Shown in pieces: positions 1-7,159 of a stretch of 40,141 nt of DNA. The DNA is from Microcaldota archaeon (lineage in GTDB: Archaea; Micrarchaeota; Micrarchaeia; Micrarchaeales; CABMGC01). How positions within the stretch are numbered: position 1 is the first letter of the stretch; each line of letters starts with the position of its first letter. The notes below the pieces were generated by a model. It had not been told where the DNA came from and did not search any database. It was given only the letters and a program-made list of their open reading frames with translations. A program made the position numbers and the translations under genes. The stretch is taken from contig JAJZKO010000005.1 in assembly GCA_021850805.1 (NCBI GenBank), positions 1 to 40,141 on the forward strand. Reading direction: 5' to 3'.

Positions 1-3
1 ATT

Positions 4-89
4 TGCAGGGAGAGAGATTTGAACTCTCGTATCCACAAAGGAAGCAGGCCCTGAACCTGTCGCGTTTGACCATGCTCCGCCATCCCTGC
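4..89 (-). tRNA. tRNA-Leu (anticodon CAG)
   Basis: On the minus strand the acceptor arms GCAGGGA and TCCCTGC pair perfectly, followed by discriminator A. The T arm is GAGAG/CTCTC around TTCAAAT. The anticodon loop TTCAGGG gives CAG, which reads CUG leucine codons. A long variable arm (TCC-TTTGT-GGA) makes it a class II tRNA, as expected for leucine. CCA is not encoded. No intron is visible. It is divergent from serS. Confidence 0.95.
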
Positions 90-109
90 ACAAGAGCTTT
101 TCGAATAAT

Positions 110-121
110 AATATTATATAT
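110..121 (+). promoter_or_regulatory. TATA-like element upstream of serS
   Basis: An A/T run (attatatatgc) lies about 30-40 bases before the serS start, in the 62-base gap between the divergent tRNA-Leu and serS. The position suits an archaeal TATA box with a very short leader. This rests on position and composition only. Confidence 0.35.
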
Positions 122-151
122 GCTTTCTTTGCTCCTTAATAGCAGGATCTT

Positions 152-1456
152 ATGTTTACCACCAGGTATGTCAAGGAGAATATAGAGGCGATACGCGAGT
201 CCCTCAGCAGAAGGAAGAGCAATTATCCTGTTGAGAGACTGCTTGCGCTTGACAGCGAATCTGCAGGCAGACGCCAGGAGCTGCAGGAATTGCGCACGGA
301 GAGGAATGCGGGAAGCAGGAAGCTCTCGGAAGCCAAAAAAAACGGCGGGGAAGCGGATGCCACACTCTCCGAAAGGCTACTTGAAGTGAAAGCAAGGATT
401 GCTGAACTTGAGAGCGGCCTAGAGAAGTACGATGGCGAGATCAATTCCCTCCTCCTTAACATGCCCAATATACTTGACAAGGCGGTGCCTTATGGCGCAG
501 ACGAGAGCGGGAATGTGGAGCTGAAAAGGGTAGGCGAGGCGAAGAAGCGCAGCATCCCGGGGCATGAGGAGATACTGAAAAACCTCGGGCTGCTTGAGCT
601 TGAGAAGGCAGCAGAGGTTTCGGGTGCGCGGTTTTATTACCTCAAGGGAGATGGTGCACTGCTAGAACAGGCGCTCATAAGGTTTGCAATAGATAGCATC
701 ACAAAATCGGGTTATACGCTTATCTCTCCGCCCCTGATGCTTAGGAAAGAGTATTACAAAGGCGTAACTGCACTTGGGGATTTCGAAGAGGCGCTCTACA
801 AGGTAGTTGACCCGTTTGAATCCAATGCCAAGGAAGGGCTGGAGAAGCTTGAGGACGAACTTTTCCTGATTTCAACATCTGAGCATGCAATAGCGGCAAT
901 GCATTCTGACAAGGTTTTTTCCGCGAAGGAGCTGCCAAGAAGATATGTCGGGATAAGCCCGTGCTTCAGGAGAGAGGCTGGAGCGCACGGAAAGGATTCC
1001 AAGGGAATATTTAGGGTTCATCAGTTTTATAAGGCAGAGCAGTTTGCCTTCTCAAGAGTAGAGGACTCTCCAAAATTATTCGGTGAGCTCATGGGAAACT
1101 CGGAGAAAATATTCGCAGAGTTGGGGTTGCCGTACAGGATAATAGAGATATGCACGGGGGATATAGGATCTGTTGCCGCGAGGAAACAGGATCTTGAGGC
1201 ATATATGCCGGCGCAGGATAGGTACAGGGAGATGGTTTCGTGCTCTAATTGCACTGACTGGCAGGCCCTCAGGCTAAATATAAGGTATGATGAAGGCAAT
1301 GACAGAAGGTATGTGCATACGTTAAACTCCACAGCCCTTGCCGTCTCCAGAACAATTGTGGCAATAGTAGAGAATTATTACAATGAAAGTGATGGGAGCA
1401 TTGAGATACCTGAGGCCCTTGTTGATTATATGGGCAAGAGCAGGATAGTGAGATAG
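152..1456 (+). CDS. serS: Seryl-tRNA synthetase
   Basis: This class II aminoacyl-tRNA synthetase charges tRNA-Ser with serine in the cytoplasm. The 434-aa length is normal for the common (bacterial/eukaryal-like) SerRS, not the rare methanogen type. Residues of about 1-110 form the long helical tRNA-binding arm, rich in Arg, Glu and Lys heptads. The catalytic domain follows, with motif 2 near RRYVGISPCFRREAG and HGKDSKGIFRVHQF, and motif 3 near HTLNSTALAVSRTIVAI. The TSEHA serine-site segment is also present. The ATG at 152 gives the usual N-terminus (MFTTRYVKENIEAIRESL). It stands alone between tRNA-Leu and the pilus motor block and is presumably constitutive. Its likely substrate tRNA-Ser(GCU) is also in this window, near 39.5 kb. 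Confidence 0.97.
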   Translation: MFTTRYVKENIEAIRESLSRRKSNYPVERLLALDSESAGRRQELQELRTERNAGSRKLSEAKKNGGEADATLSERLLEVKARIAELESGLEKYDGEINSLLLNMPNILDKAVPYGADESGNVELKRVGEAKKRSIPGHEEILKNLGLLELEKAAEVSGARFYYLKGDGALLEQALIRFAIDSITKSGYTLISPPLMLRKEYYKGVTALGDFEEALYKVVDPFESNAKEGLEKLEDELFLISTSEHAIAAMHSDKVFSAKELPRRYVGISPCFRREAGAHGKDSKGIFRVHQFYKAEQFAFSRVEDSPKLFGELMGNSEKIFAELGLPYRIIEICTGDIGSVAARKQDLEAYMPAQDRYREMVSCSNCTDWQALRLNIRYDEGNDRRYVHTLNSTALAVSRTIVAIVENYYNESDGSIEIPEALVDYMGKSRIVR

Positions 1457-1487
1457 TACTTGTTTTTCTAAGGATATTGAGCAATAC

Positions 1488-1495
1488 TATTTAAA
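1488..1495 (+). promoter_or_regulatory. TATA box for the pilus motor operon
   Basis: TATTTAAA lies about 35-40 bases before the ATG at 1529, in the 72-base gap after serS. A start about 25 bases downstream would leave a leader of fewer than 10 bases. The five genes that follow have gaps of about 15 bases or less or overlap, so this may be the main promoter for the whole block. Confidence 0.45.
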
Positions 1496-1528
1496 GCTTA
1501 ATAGCATTATTTTATAAGGGCATATTTA

Positions 1529-2749
1529 ATGGCTAAGCAGGAGGTTACTACACAGATAGACGAACTTGTATCGTACCTCAAGACGCATGGCGAGACCAGC
1601 ATAACCGACTTGTCAAAGGCGCTTGTCGTAGGCGAGAGTACGCTTAACGACTGGGCGTCCATACTGGAGAAAGCGGGGATGGTGAAGGTAGTCTACAAGG
1701 CAGGCAGGATGTTTTTATCACCTGTAGAGGCTACCACATCAGAATCCGGGGAAAATGTCTCCAGAATAATACAGGCGGAGAAGGAGGATATACAGTCAGA
1801 GGTCAATAGCCAGCAGGCGCTCCTTAATCAGATAACTTCAAGAATCAACAGCCTGCAGGGGCTGAATGACGAGATAAACAAGCTTTTCAGCACCAAATAC
1901 AAAGACGTAATGGGCACAATAAAGAAGATAAATACGATAGGAAACGAGATGAATGACGCATATAAGAACGCTGTTGCAAAGAAGCGCGAGATAGACAGCT
2001 TATCGGAGGACCTGCGGCAGGGATTGGAGAGGATAGATAAGGAAGGCAGCGGGATAGCTTCATACGAAGCCGATTTCGGAGGTGCGGAGGAGATACTGTC
2101 GGATCTCAAAAAGAAGGCAGACGAGTATAATTCGCTCTCAAAAGGCATGGTAAAGGAGGTTGAGGCGGTTTCCGATGAATACAGAAAGCGCGCTATAAAA
2201 TTATCTGAAGAGATAAAGAAGGAGAAGGAGTCGATAGATTCGTTGCTATCTGCGGCTGAGAAGGAATTGCACTCGCGCAAGGCGCAGTCTGAGCGCTATG
2301 CGAAGGAATTGTCTGGCGTGAAAACCAGAATGGAGCGGAACAAGACGCGCGTAATTGACGATGTAGAAAAGTCTAAGAATGAGCTTTACCGGCTATACGA
2401 CGCCTCCATAAATGAGATAAAGGACCTGAGTCAGAAATTGGAGAGCATAAAAGGAGATTGGAATACCATAATAGAGCTTGATTCCAAGGTAAACGATATA
2501 GAACAGGAGCTTAAAGGAATGCAGAAGAGCAGGGATGAGATAAGGCTGGAGATAGATTCAATAAACAGGCATATAATGTCACTTACAAAGCTCACCTCAT
2601 CGAAGAAGAAGGATGAGGAGCTCAATAAGATTACCCAGACTTCGAGATCGGCAGCAGTGAAGCTCAAGGACCTGAACGACAAGGTCTCAAAAGCTGAAAA
2701 TGATATGAAGGATGTCGGATCTGGAAAGGAAGATACGAAAAAAGGTTAG
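1529..2749 (+). CDS. Winged-helix plus long coiled-coil protein, first gene of the pilus motor block
   Basis: I recognise the architecture but no named family. Residues of about 5-70 read as a winged helix-turn-helix (TSITDLSKALVVGESTLNDW then MVKVVYKAGRMFLSP, a recognition helix and wing). From about 80 to 400 the protein is almost wholly charged heptad sequence rich in Lys, Glu, Asp, Ser, Ile and Leu, with no membrane segment and no signal peptide, so it is a long cytoplasmic coiled coil. It is followed 15 bases later by the secretion ATPase, which suggests a cytoplasmic assembly or regulatory part of the pilus machine. Archaellum systems also have coiled-coil accessory proteins beside the motor, but no homology to FlaC/D/E is visible. 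The N-terminal domain may bind DNA or may be a protein-binding winged helix. Confidence 0.8.
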   Translation: MAKQEVTTQIDELVSYLKTHGETSITDLSKALVVGESTLNDWASILEKAGMVKVVYKAGRMFLSPVEATTSESGENVSRIIQAEKEDIQSEVNSQQALLNQITSRINSLQGLNDEINKLFSTKYKDVMGTIKKINTIGNEMNDAYKNAVAKKREIDSLSEDLRQGLERIDKEGSGIASYEADFGGAEEILSDLKKKADEYNSLSKGMVKEVEAVSDEYRKRAIKLSEEIKKEKESIDSLLSAAEKELHSRKAQSERYAKELSGVKTRMERNKTRVIDDVEKSKNELYRLYDASINEIKDLSQKLESIKGDWNTIIELDSKVNDIEQELKGMQKSRDEIRLEIDSINRHIMSLTKLTSSKKKDEELNKITQTSRSAAVKLKDLNDKVSKAENDMKDVGSGKEDTKKG

Positions 2750-2764
2750 CAGGCATTGATTCTG

Positions 2765-4393
2765 ATGGATGAGAAAAAGGAGGTTAACGATACCACAAAA
2801 CCGCTGCGGGATGGAGGCAAGCTTACAGTCTCGCAGGATGCAGGGAAGATTGGCGACATAGTAGGGATAGCCAAAGACCCAACTCCAGACCAGAAAAAGA
2901 AGGAGAATGTATTCACAACTTATGAATTGAACGCAAATGGCCTAAGCGTAAGCGTTGTTGTTGCAGACATAGGCTCGTTTGTCCCGGAATACAGGATCAG
3001 TGTTGCGGGGCTTGGGGAAGCGACCAGAGTGCTCCTCATGTCATTCCGGCAGGAGATGCTTAACCTTGTTCCGATAGACCCGAACAGGATATCGGACAGG
3101 GAGTACAATAAGGAGATGAACCAGAAGTATATAAGGGCGTCCTCGTTGGTTATAGATAAGTACCTTCCTCAGACGCCGCCTGATAAGAAGGTAATGCTTA
3201 CCTCGTACATAATAAACATGATGCTGGGCCTTGGGGACATTGAGATTCCGCTTGCTGACGATAATCTTGAGGAAGTTGTAATAAACAGCTCCAAGGAGCC
3301 CATATGGGTCTATCATAAGACTTACGGATGGTGCAAGACCAACATAACACTGAGGGATGAGACCACTATTTATAATGCAGCAGAGCAGATAGGCAGGAAG
3401 GTGGGCAGACAGATAACCAACCTCTCCCCGCTTATGGACGCTGAACTCTCCGACGGATCCAGAGTAAATGCCACACTCTTTCCTGTCTCTCAGAATGGAA
3501 ACACAATAACAATAAGGAAATTCTCCAAGAACCCTTGGACTATGACCAGGCTGATAAGCGGAGGTAGCATTTCGAAGGAGATGGCCGCGCTGATCTGGAT
3601 ATGCGTCCAGAATGAGATAAGCCTTATTCTCTCAGGAGGAACGGCAAGCGGCAAGACCAGCTTCCTGAACTCCATAAGCATGTTCATGCCGCCCAACCAT
3701 AGGATTATATCAGTAGAGGAGACAAGGGAGCTGTCGCTTCCTTCATTTCTGCACTGGGTCCCCATGCTCACAAGGCAGCCGAATCCGGAAGGCAAGGGGC
3801 AGATAACGCTCTATGACCTTATGATTAACGCACTCAGGCAGAGGCCTGACGTGATACTTGTAGGGGAAGTTAGGACAAAGCCGGATGCGCTCACGCTATT
3901 CGAGGCAATACATACGGGGCACGCAGTGTATGGAACAATACACGCGGATAACGCGCAGGATACAATAATAAGGCTGGTGAATCCCCCAATAGACATACCT
4001 AAGCTTATGCTTGGTGCAATCGGAGGCGTAGTTTCCCTCTTCAGGCACAGAAGGAAGGGGATAAGGCGTGTGCTTGAATTCGGCGAAGTGCTCAAGTCAG
4101 GGGATATAAACTTATTGTACAGGTGGAATATGAGAAATGATTCCTTCGTGCAGATATCGGAGATGACAAAGCTGAGCGAGACAATATCCCTATATGGAGG
4201 CTACACAAGAAGTGAATTGATAGACGAGATAAAGGAACGTGCATCTGTACTTGACTGGATGGTCAAGAATAAGGTTTTTGAGCTCAATACGGCAGGATTC
4301 GTTGCAGCACAGTATTATAACAAGAGGGATAAGGTGCTGGAACTTGTAAATAGCGGGGTTCCTTATTCGGAAGAGGCAATAAACAGGCTGTAG
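2765..4393 (+). CDS. Type IV pilus/type II secretion ATPase (VirB11/GspE/CpaF-like)
   Basis: This is the hexameric motor ATPase that drives pilin insertion or extraction at the inner face of the membrane (542 aa). Residues of about 55-200 form the archaeal N-terminal lobe, with DNLEEVVINSSKEPIWVYH typical of this family. The C-terminal domain has Walker A GGTASGKTS, the acidic box VEETRELSLP, Walker B RPDVILVGEVR and the histidine box HTGHAVYGTIHADNAQDTI. All motor motifs are intact. I chose ATG at 2765 over the TTG at 2756 because it gives the natural start MDEKKEV. The two TadC-like proteins downstream are its expected membrane partners. The combination matches the archaeal pilus/Tad branch rather than the archaellum FlaI/FlaJ pair, because the platform is split into two genes. 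Confidence 0.95.
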   Translation: MDEKKEVNDTTKPLRDGGKLTVSQDAGKIGDIVGIAKDPTPDQKKKENVFTTYELNANGLSVSVVVADIGSFVPEYRISVAGLGEATRVLLMSFRQEMLNLVPIDPNRISDREYNKEMNQKYIRASSLVIDKYLPQTPPDKKVMLTSYIINMMLGLGDIEIPLADDNLEEVVINSSKEPIWVYHKTYGWCKTNITLRDETTIYNAAEQIGRKVGRQITNLSPLMDAELSDGSRVNATLFPVSQNGNTITIRKFSKNPWTMTRLISGGSISKEMAALIWICVQNEISLILSGGTASGKTSFLNSISMFMPPNHRIISVEETRELSLPSFLHWVPMLTRQPNPEGKGQITLYDLMINALRQRPDVILVGEVRTKPDALTLFEAIHTGHAVYGTIHADNAQDTIIRLVNPPIDIPKLMLGAIGGVVSLFRHRRKGIRRVLEFGEVLKSGDINLLYRWNMRNDSFVQISEMTKLSETISLYGGYTRSELIDEIKERASVLDWMVKNKVFELNTAGFVAAQYYNKRDKVLELVNSGVPYSEEAINRL

Positions 4394-4401
4394 GTGCTTT
4401 T

Positions 4402-5013
4402 ATGGACTACAACGATGTGCTGAAAGACATAGAGACGGTTGAGAGCAGCGAGACCGCAGATAAGGAAATTGTAGTGGATTTGAGAGGAATATTTTCGCAT
4501 ACGGTCAACACGCGGATATACAGAAAGGCGGACTCTGAATTCCTCATTGATAATTTGGATGAGATTGCCCACGGAAAGAGCATTAAGCAACAGCAAGCAA
4601 GCACTGCGGCAGCAAGCGAACGCATGCAGCAGGTAAGCAGGAAGGCAGGCGAGCGCGGAAATGCAGGGCATTCTTTTTTGGGGCGTGAGAAGGCACTCAT
4701 ATCTGCAGGGGAGGGTGCTATTGGCGGCGGCTTAGCCAAGCTTAAGGAGCGCGAACCGCGCATAGACGAAAGCCAGCTTATACTAAAGACGCTGCCTCTC
4801 AACGAGCAGATATCGGATCTGAGCAAGATTGCTGACGGGCTCAGTGCAGGAAACTTCGATAATGAGCATATGGCGATAATATCCGCAGAGGTAAAGGGGC
4901 TGAAGAATTCGATAAAGAAGAACAAGAGATACGATGATCTTGAGAAGGGCCTGGCAGACGAAAGGAACAGGAAGATGAATGAAGTTATAAAACTTCTTGG
5001 TGGAAAGATATAG
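4402..5013 (+). CDS. Soluble hypothetical protein within the pilus motor operon
   Basis: I do not recognise this 203-aa protein. It has no membrane segment or signal peptide. An N-terminal acidic portion (about 1-55, including KEIVVDLRGIFSHTVNTRIYRK) precedes a Gln/Ala/Ser-rich linker (about 60-85). A helical C-terminal half (about 105-203) is rich in Lys, Glu and Leu and ends DERNRKMNEVIKLLGGK. It starts 8 bases after the ATPase stop and ends 10 bases before the first platform gene, so it is co-transcribed. Its place between motor and platform suggests an adaptor or regulator of the ATPase. That role is inferred from position alone. Confidence 0.8.
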   Translation: MDYNDVLKDIETVESSETADKEIVVDLRGIFSHTVNTRIYRKADSEFLIDNLDEIAHGKSIKQQQASTAAASERMQQVSRKAGERGNAGHSFLGREKALISAGEGAIGGGLAKLKEREPRIDESQLILKTLPLNEQISDLSKIADGLSAGNFDNEHMAIISAEVKGLKNSIKKNKRYDDLEKGLADERNRKMNEVIKLLGGKI

Positions 5014-5023
5014 TGTTGGTTGA

Positions 5024-6040
5024 ATGCCTGATGACCCGAAGAAAGTTGTAGGATACACAAAACCAAAGCGTTTTGCTTTCTTCGGCAAGAAGCAGAAGCC
5101 GATATACAGCGATGCGAGCACGGGCAGCGCAGCCCAGAGTGTTGTGCAGGAGCCCGTAAAGCCGCAGGCGCTGCAGAGAAGCGCACCTGAACGGCCTTCG
5201 CAGAAGAAAGGGACGGGCAACAGCAAGTACATAAAGAATGTGCTCATAAAGAAGAAGGATCTGGCCCTGCAGCTCAAGGAGATAGGGCTCGAGATAACGC
5301 CTTATGCTTTCGTAAGGAATATGATATTGAGGGCTGCTATTATAAGCCTGGTTGTAGGAATAGGTCTTGCCGTAGTATTATTTGTACTTGGGTTTGCGAA
5401 ACTTGTAATACTTGTTCTGCCTCTCGCGTTCGGAGTTTACTTCATGCTTTTCAACAATTTCATGATGTACCCTGCAAAGAGGATAAAGGGGCGCGGCAAG
5501 GAGATAGAGGCGGATATACTCTTTGCGGCAAGGGATATGATGGTAAGCATGCGTTCAGGCATGCCTCTCTTCAACGCCATGGCGACTGTCAGCGTAGGTT
5601 ATGGCGCGGCAAGCAAGGAGTTCGAGAAGATAATAGACAGGGTGCAACTTGGCATGCCCATAGAGCAGGCAATAGAGGATGTAAGCATACATAGCCAATC
5701 CAAGACCTTCAACAGGCTCATGCTCCAGGCAAGCACAAGCATAAAGGCAGGTGCAGACGTAATAAACGCGCTTCAGGAAGTTGTAAGCGAGGTCAGCCAG
5801 GAGAGGGTTATAGAGCTTAGGAGATACGGGCAGAAGCTCAATGCGCTGGCCATGTTCTACATGCTTTTTGGCGTAATATTCCCCAGCATGGGAATCGCAG
5901 TTGCTGCAATATTGTCTACTTTCATAAGTATATTCCCTGTCAATGGGACTACTCTGATACTGGGGCTTGTAGGCATGCTGATAATGCAGATTGTATTCCT
6001 GAATATGATGGGCTCTTCTAGGCCTTCCTACTCGGTGTGA
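5024..6040 (+). CDS. TadB/TadC/GspF-like pilus platform protein 1
   Basis: This is an integral membrane platform protein of the type II secretion F (T2SSF) family, which couples the ATPase to pilin assembly. It has 338 aa. The basic, soluble N-terminus (about 1-90) is followed by two adjacent membrane spans (about 100-150, AAIISLVVGIGLAVVLFVLGF and then a second span). The cytoplasmic T2SSF helical bundle spans about 165-270 (ADILFAARDMMVSMRSGMPL, then KAGADVINALQEV), and two C-terminal spans follow (about 280-335). It has one T2SSF domain, whereas GspF/FlaJ-type proteins have two. The second copy is the next gene, which overlaps by a GTGA. The pair therefore probably forms a heteromeric platform, as TadB/TadC does. 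Confidence 0.92.
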   Translation: MPDDPKKVVGYTKPKRFAFFGKKQKPIYSDASTGSAAQSVVQEPVKPQALQRSAPERPSQKKGTGNSKYIKNVLIKKKDLALQLKEIGLEITPYAFVRNMILRAAIISLVVGIGLAVVLFVLGFAKLVILVLPLAFGVYFMLFNNFMMYPAKRIKGRGKEIEADILFAARDMMVSMRSGMPLFNAMATVSVGYGAASKEFEKIIDRVQLGMPIEQAIEDVSIHSQSKTFNRLMLQASTSIKAGADVINALQEVVSEVSQERVIELRRYGQKLNALAMFYMLFGVIFPSMGIAVAAILSTFISIFPVNGTTLILGLVGMLIMQIVFLNMMGSSRPSYSV

Positions 6041-7035
6041 AGCACATGGCGATATCGTTTGACAGACTGGTTTCAAGAAGCGTTGCGCGATTCATATCGG
6101 AAGAGCTTGACCTTTCCGGAGTAAAGATGACGGTAAGCAAATTCATAGGCATAGCGATAATAGGCGGTCTTGGAATATTCGTTGCCACACCGATAATTGC
6201 CATCTCCCTGCTCAAGATGAATGCGGCGATAGCCGCACTGGCAGGGATAATAATGGCCACAGTATACGAATTTGTGCTTTATTCGGTGCTCGAATTTAAG
6301 GCTGACCAGAGAAAGAGCTTCGTTGAGGGCATACTTCCGGATTATCTGCAGATAGTAAGCGCAAATATAACCAGCGGAGTCGCACTTGACAAGGCGCTCA
6401 TACTTGCGGCGAGGCCGGAGTTCAAGTTCTTCAGCGATGACGTCAAGCTAGTCTCAATGCAGCTTTATGGCGGGGAGACGATAAAGAATGCCTTGGAACA
6501 GCTGGGCAACAGATACAGGTCACAGCAGCTGAAGAGAACAATAAGGATGATATCAGAGGCAATACAGTACGGGGGAGCCATGACGGATCTTCTTAACAAC
6601 ATAGCGAAGGATCTCAGAAACTCCCAGATAATACAGAAGGAAATCTCAGGACAGCTGTTCATGTATTCGATATTCATAGCTTTCGCTGCGGTTATAGGCG
6701 CTCCTGCGCTTTATGCCCTTACAAGCAGGATGATAACCATAACCGATACCGTATGGGCAGGGATAATAAAGCAGAACCCAAATGGCCTGCCAAGCGTTGG
6801 GATATCTCTGATAAAATTCAGCGCACCGCAGGTGACCATATCAGACTACCACAGCTTTGCGATAGCCGCCATAATAATAATAACAGGTTTCTGCGCGTTT
6901 ATAGTATCAACCATAGCGAACGGGACGCCTAAGCGCGGAATAAAGTATCTTCCCGTGTTTATAGCGGCAGGATTCGTTGTCTTCTTCCTGGTAGGAGTTG
7001 TGATGCAGTCAGTTGGAGGAAGCACCGGCGTTTAG
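6037..7035 (+). CDS. TadB/TadC/GspF-like pilus platform protein 2
   Basis: This is the second T2SSF-family membrane protein (332 aa). It has N-terminal spans at about 38-60 and 62-85, then a T2SSF domain at about 95-205 (VEGILPDYLQIVSANITSGVALDKAL, with the Gly-hinge ITSGVALDKAL). C-terminal spans lie near 210-235, 280-300 and 308-325. The likely start is the GTG at 6037, because it overlaps the upstream TGA as GTGA, a usual sign of translational coupling; ATG at 6046 is the alternative. It closes the forward block. The gene converges with the 882-aa LamG protein across a 124-base gap. Together with the previous gene it would complete the platform used by the adjacent ATPase. Confidence 0.92.
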   Translation: MKHMAISFDRLVSRSVARFISEELDLSGVKMTVSKFIGIAIIGGLGIFVATPIIAISLLKMNAAIAALAGIIMATVYEFVLYSVLEFKADQRKSFVEGILPDYLQIVSANITSGVALDKALILAARPEFKFFSDDVKLVSMQLYGGETIKNALEQLGNRYRSQQLKRTIRMISEAIQYGGAMTDLLNNIAKDLRNSQIIQKEISGQLFMYSIFIAFAAVIGAPALYALTSRMITITDTVWAGIIKQNPNGLPSVGISLIKFSAPQVTISDYHSFAIAAIIIITGFCAFIVSTIANGTPKRGIKYLPVFIAAGFVVFFLVGVVMQSVGGSTGV

Positions 7036-7159
7036 GTATTATGGCATTCTGCCTTCGAAGCACACATCGAATGCGGTTTGTCCTGCGTTTAGATCTGGCA
7101 GGATTTATATGGCATCGATTTGGCAACCGGCAGTATCTGGATAGTGCCTAATGCATGCT

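Noticed and set aside
3-185. Open frame overlapping tRNA-Leu
   Set aside because: It is read through the complement of the tRNA (the ERFEL-type peptide is a known artefact of T-arm DNA) and has no ribosome site or family.
4407-5186. 259-codon minus-strand frame opposite the 203-aa pilus gene
   Set aside because: Composition is Ser/Leu/Arg/Ala-rich without domains, and the plus-strand gene fits the operon, spacing and codon use.
1529-7035. Archaellum operon
   Set aside because: No FlaH, FlaG/F or flagellin was seen, and the platform is split in two; the ATPase and pilins fit a pilus better.
7036-7159. Hidden gene or structured element between the convergent pilus blocks
   Set aside because: The 124 bases hold no open frame of note and only weak T-rich stretches that may serve as terminators for both strands.
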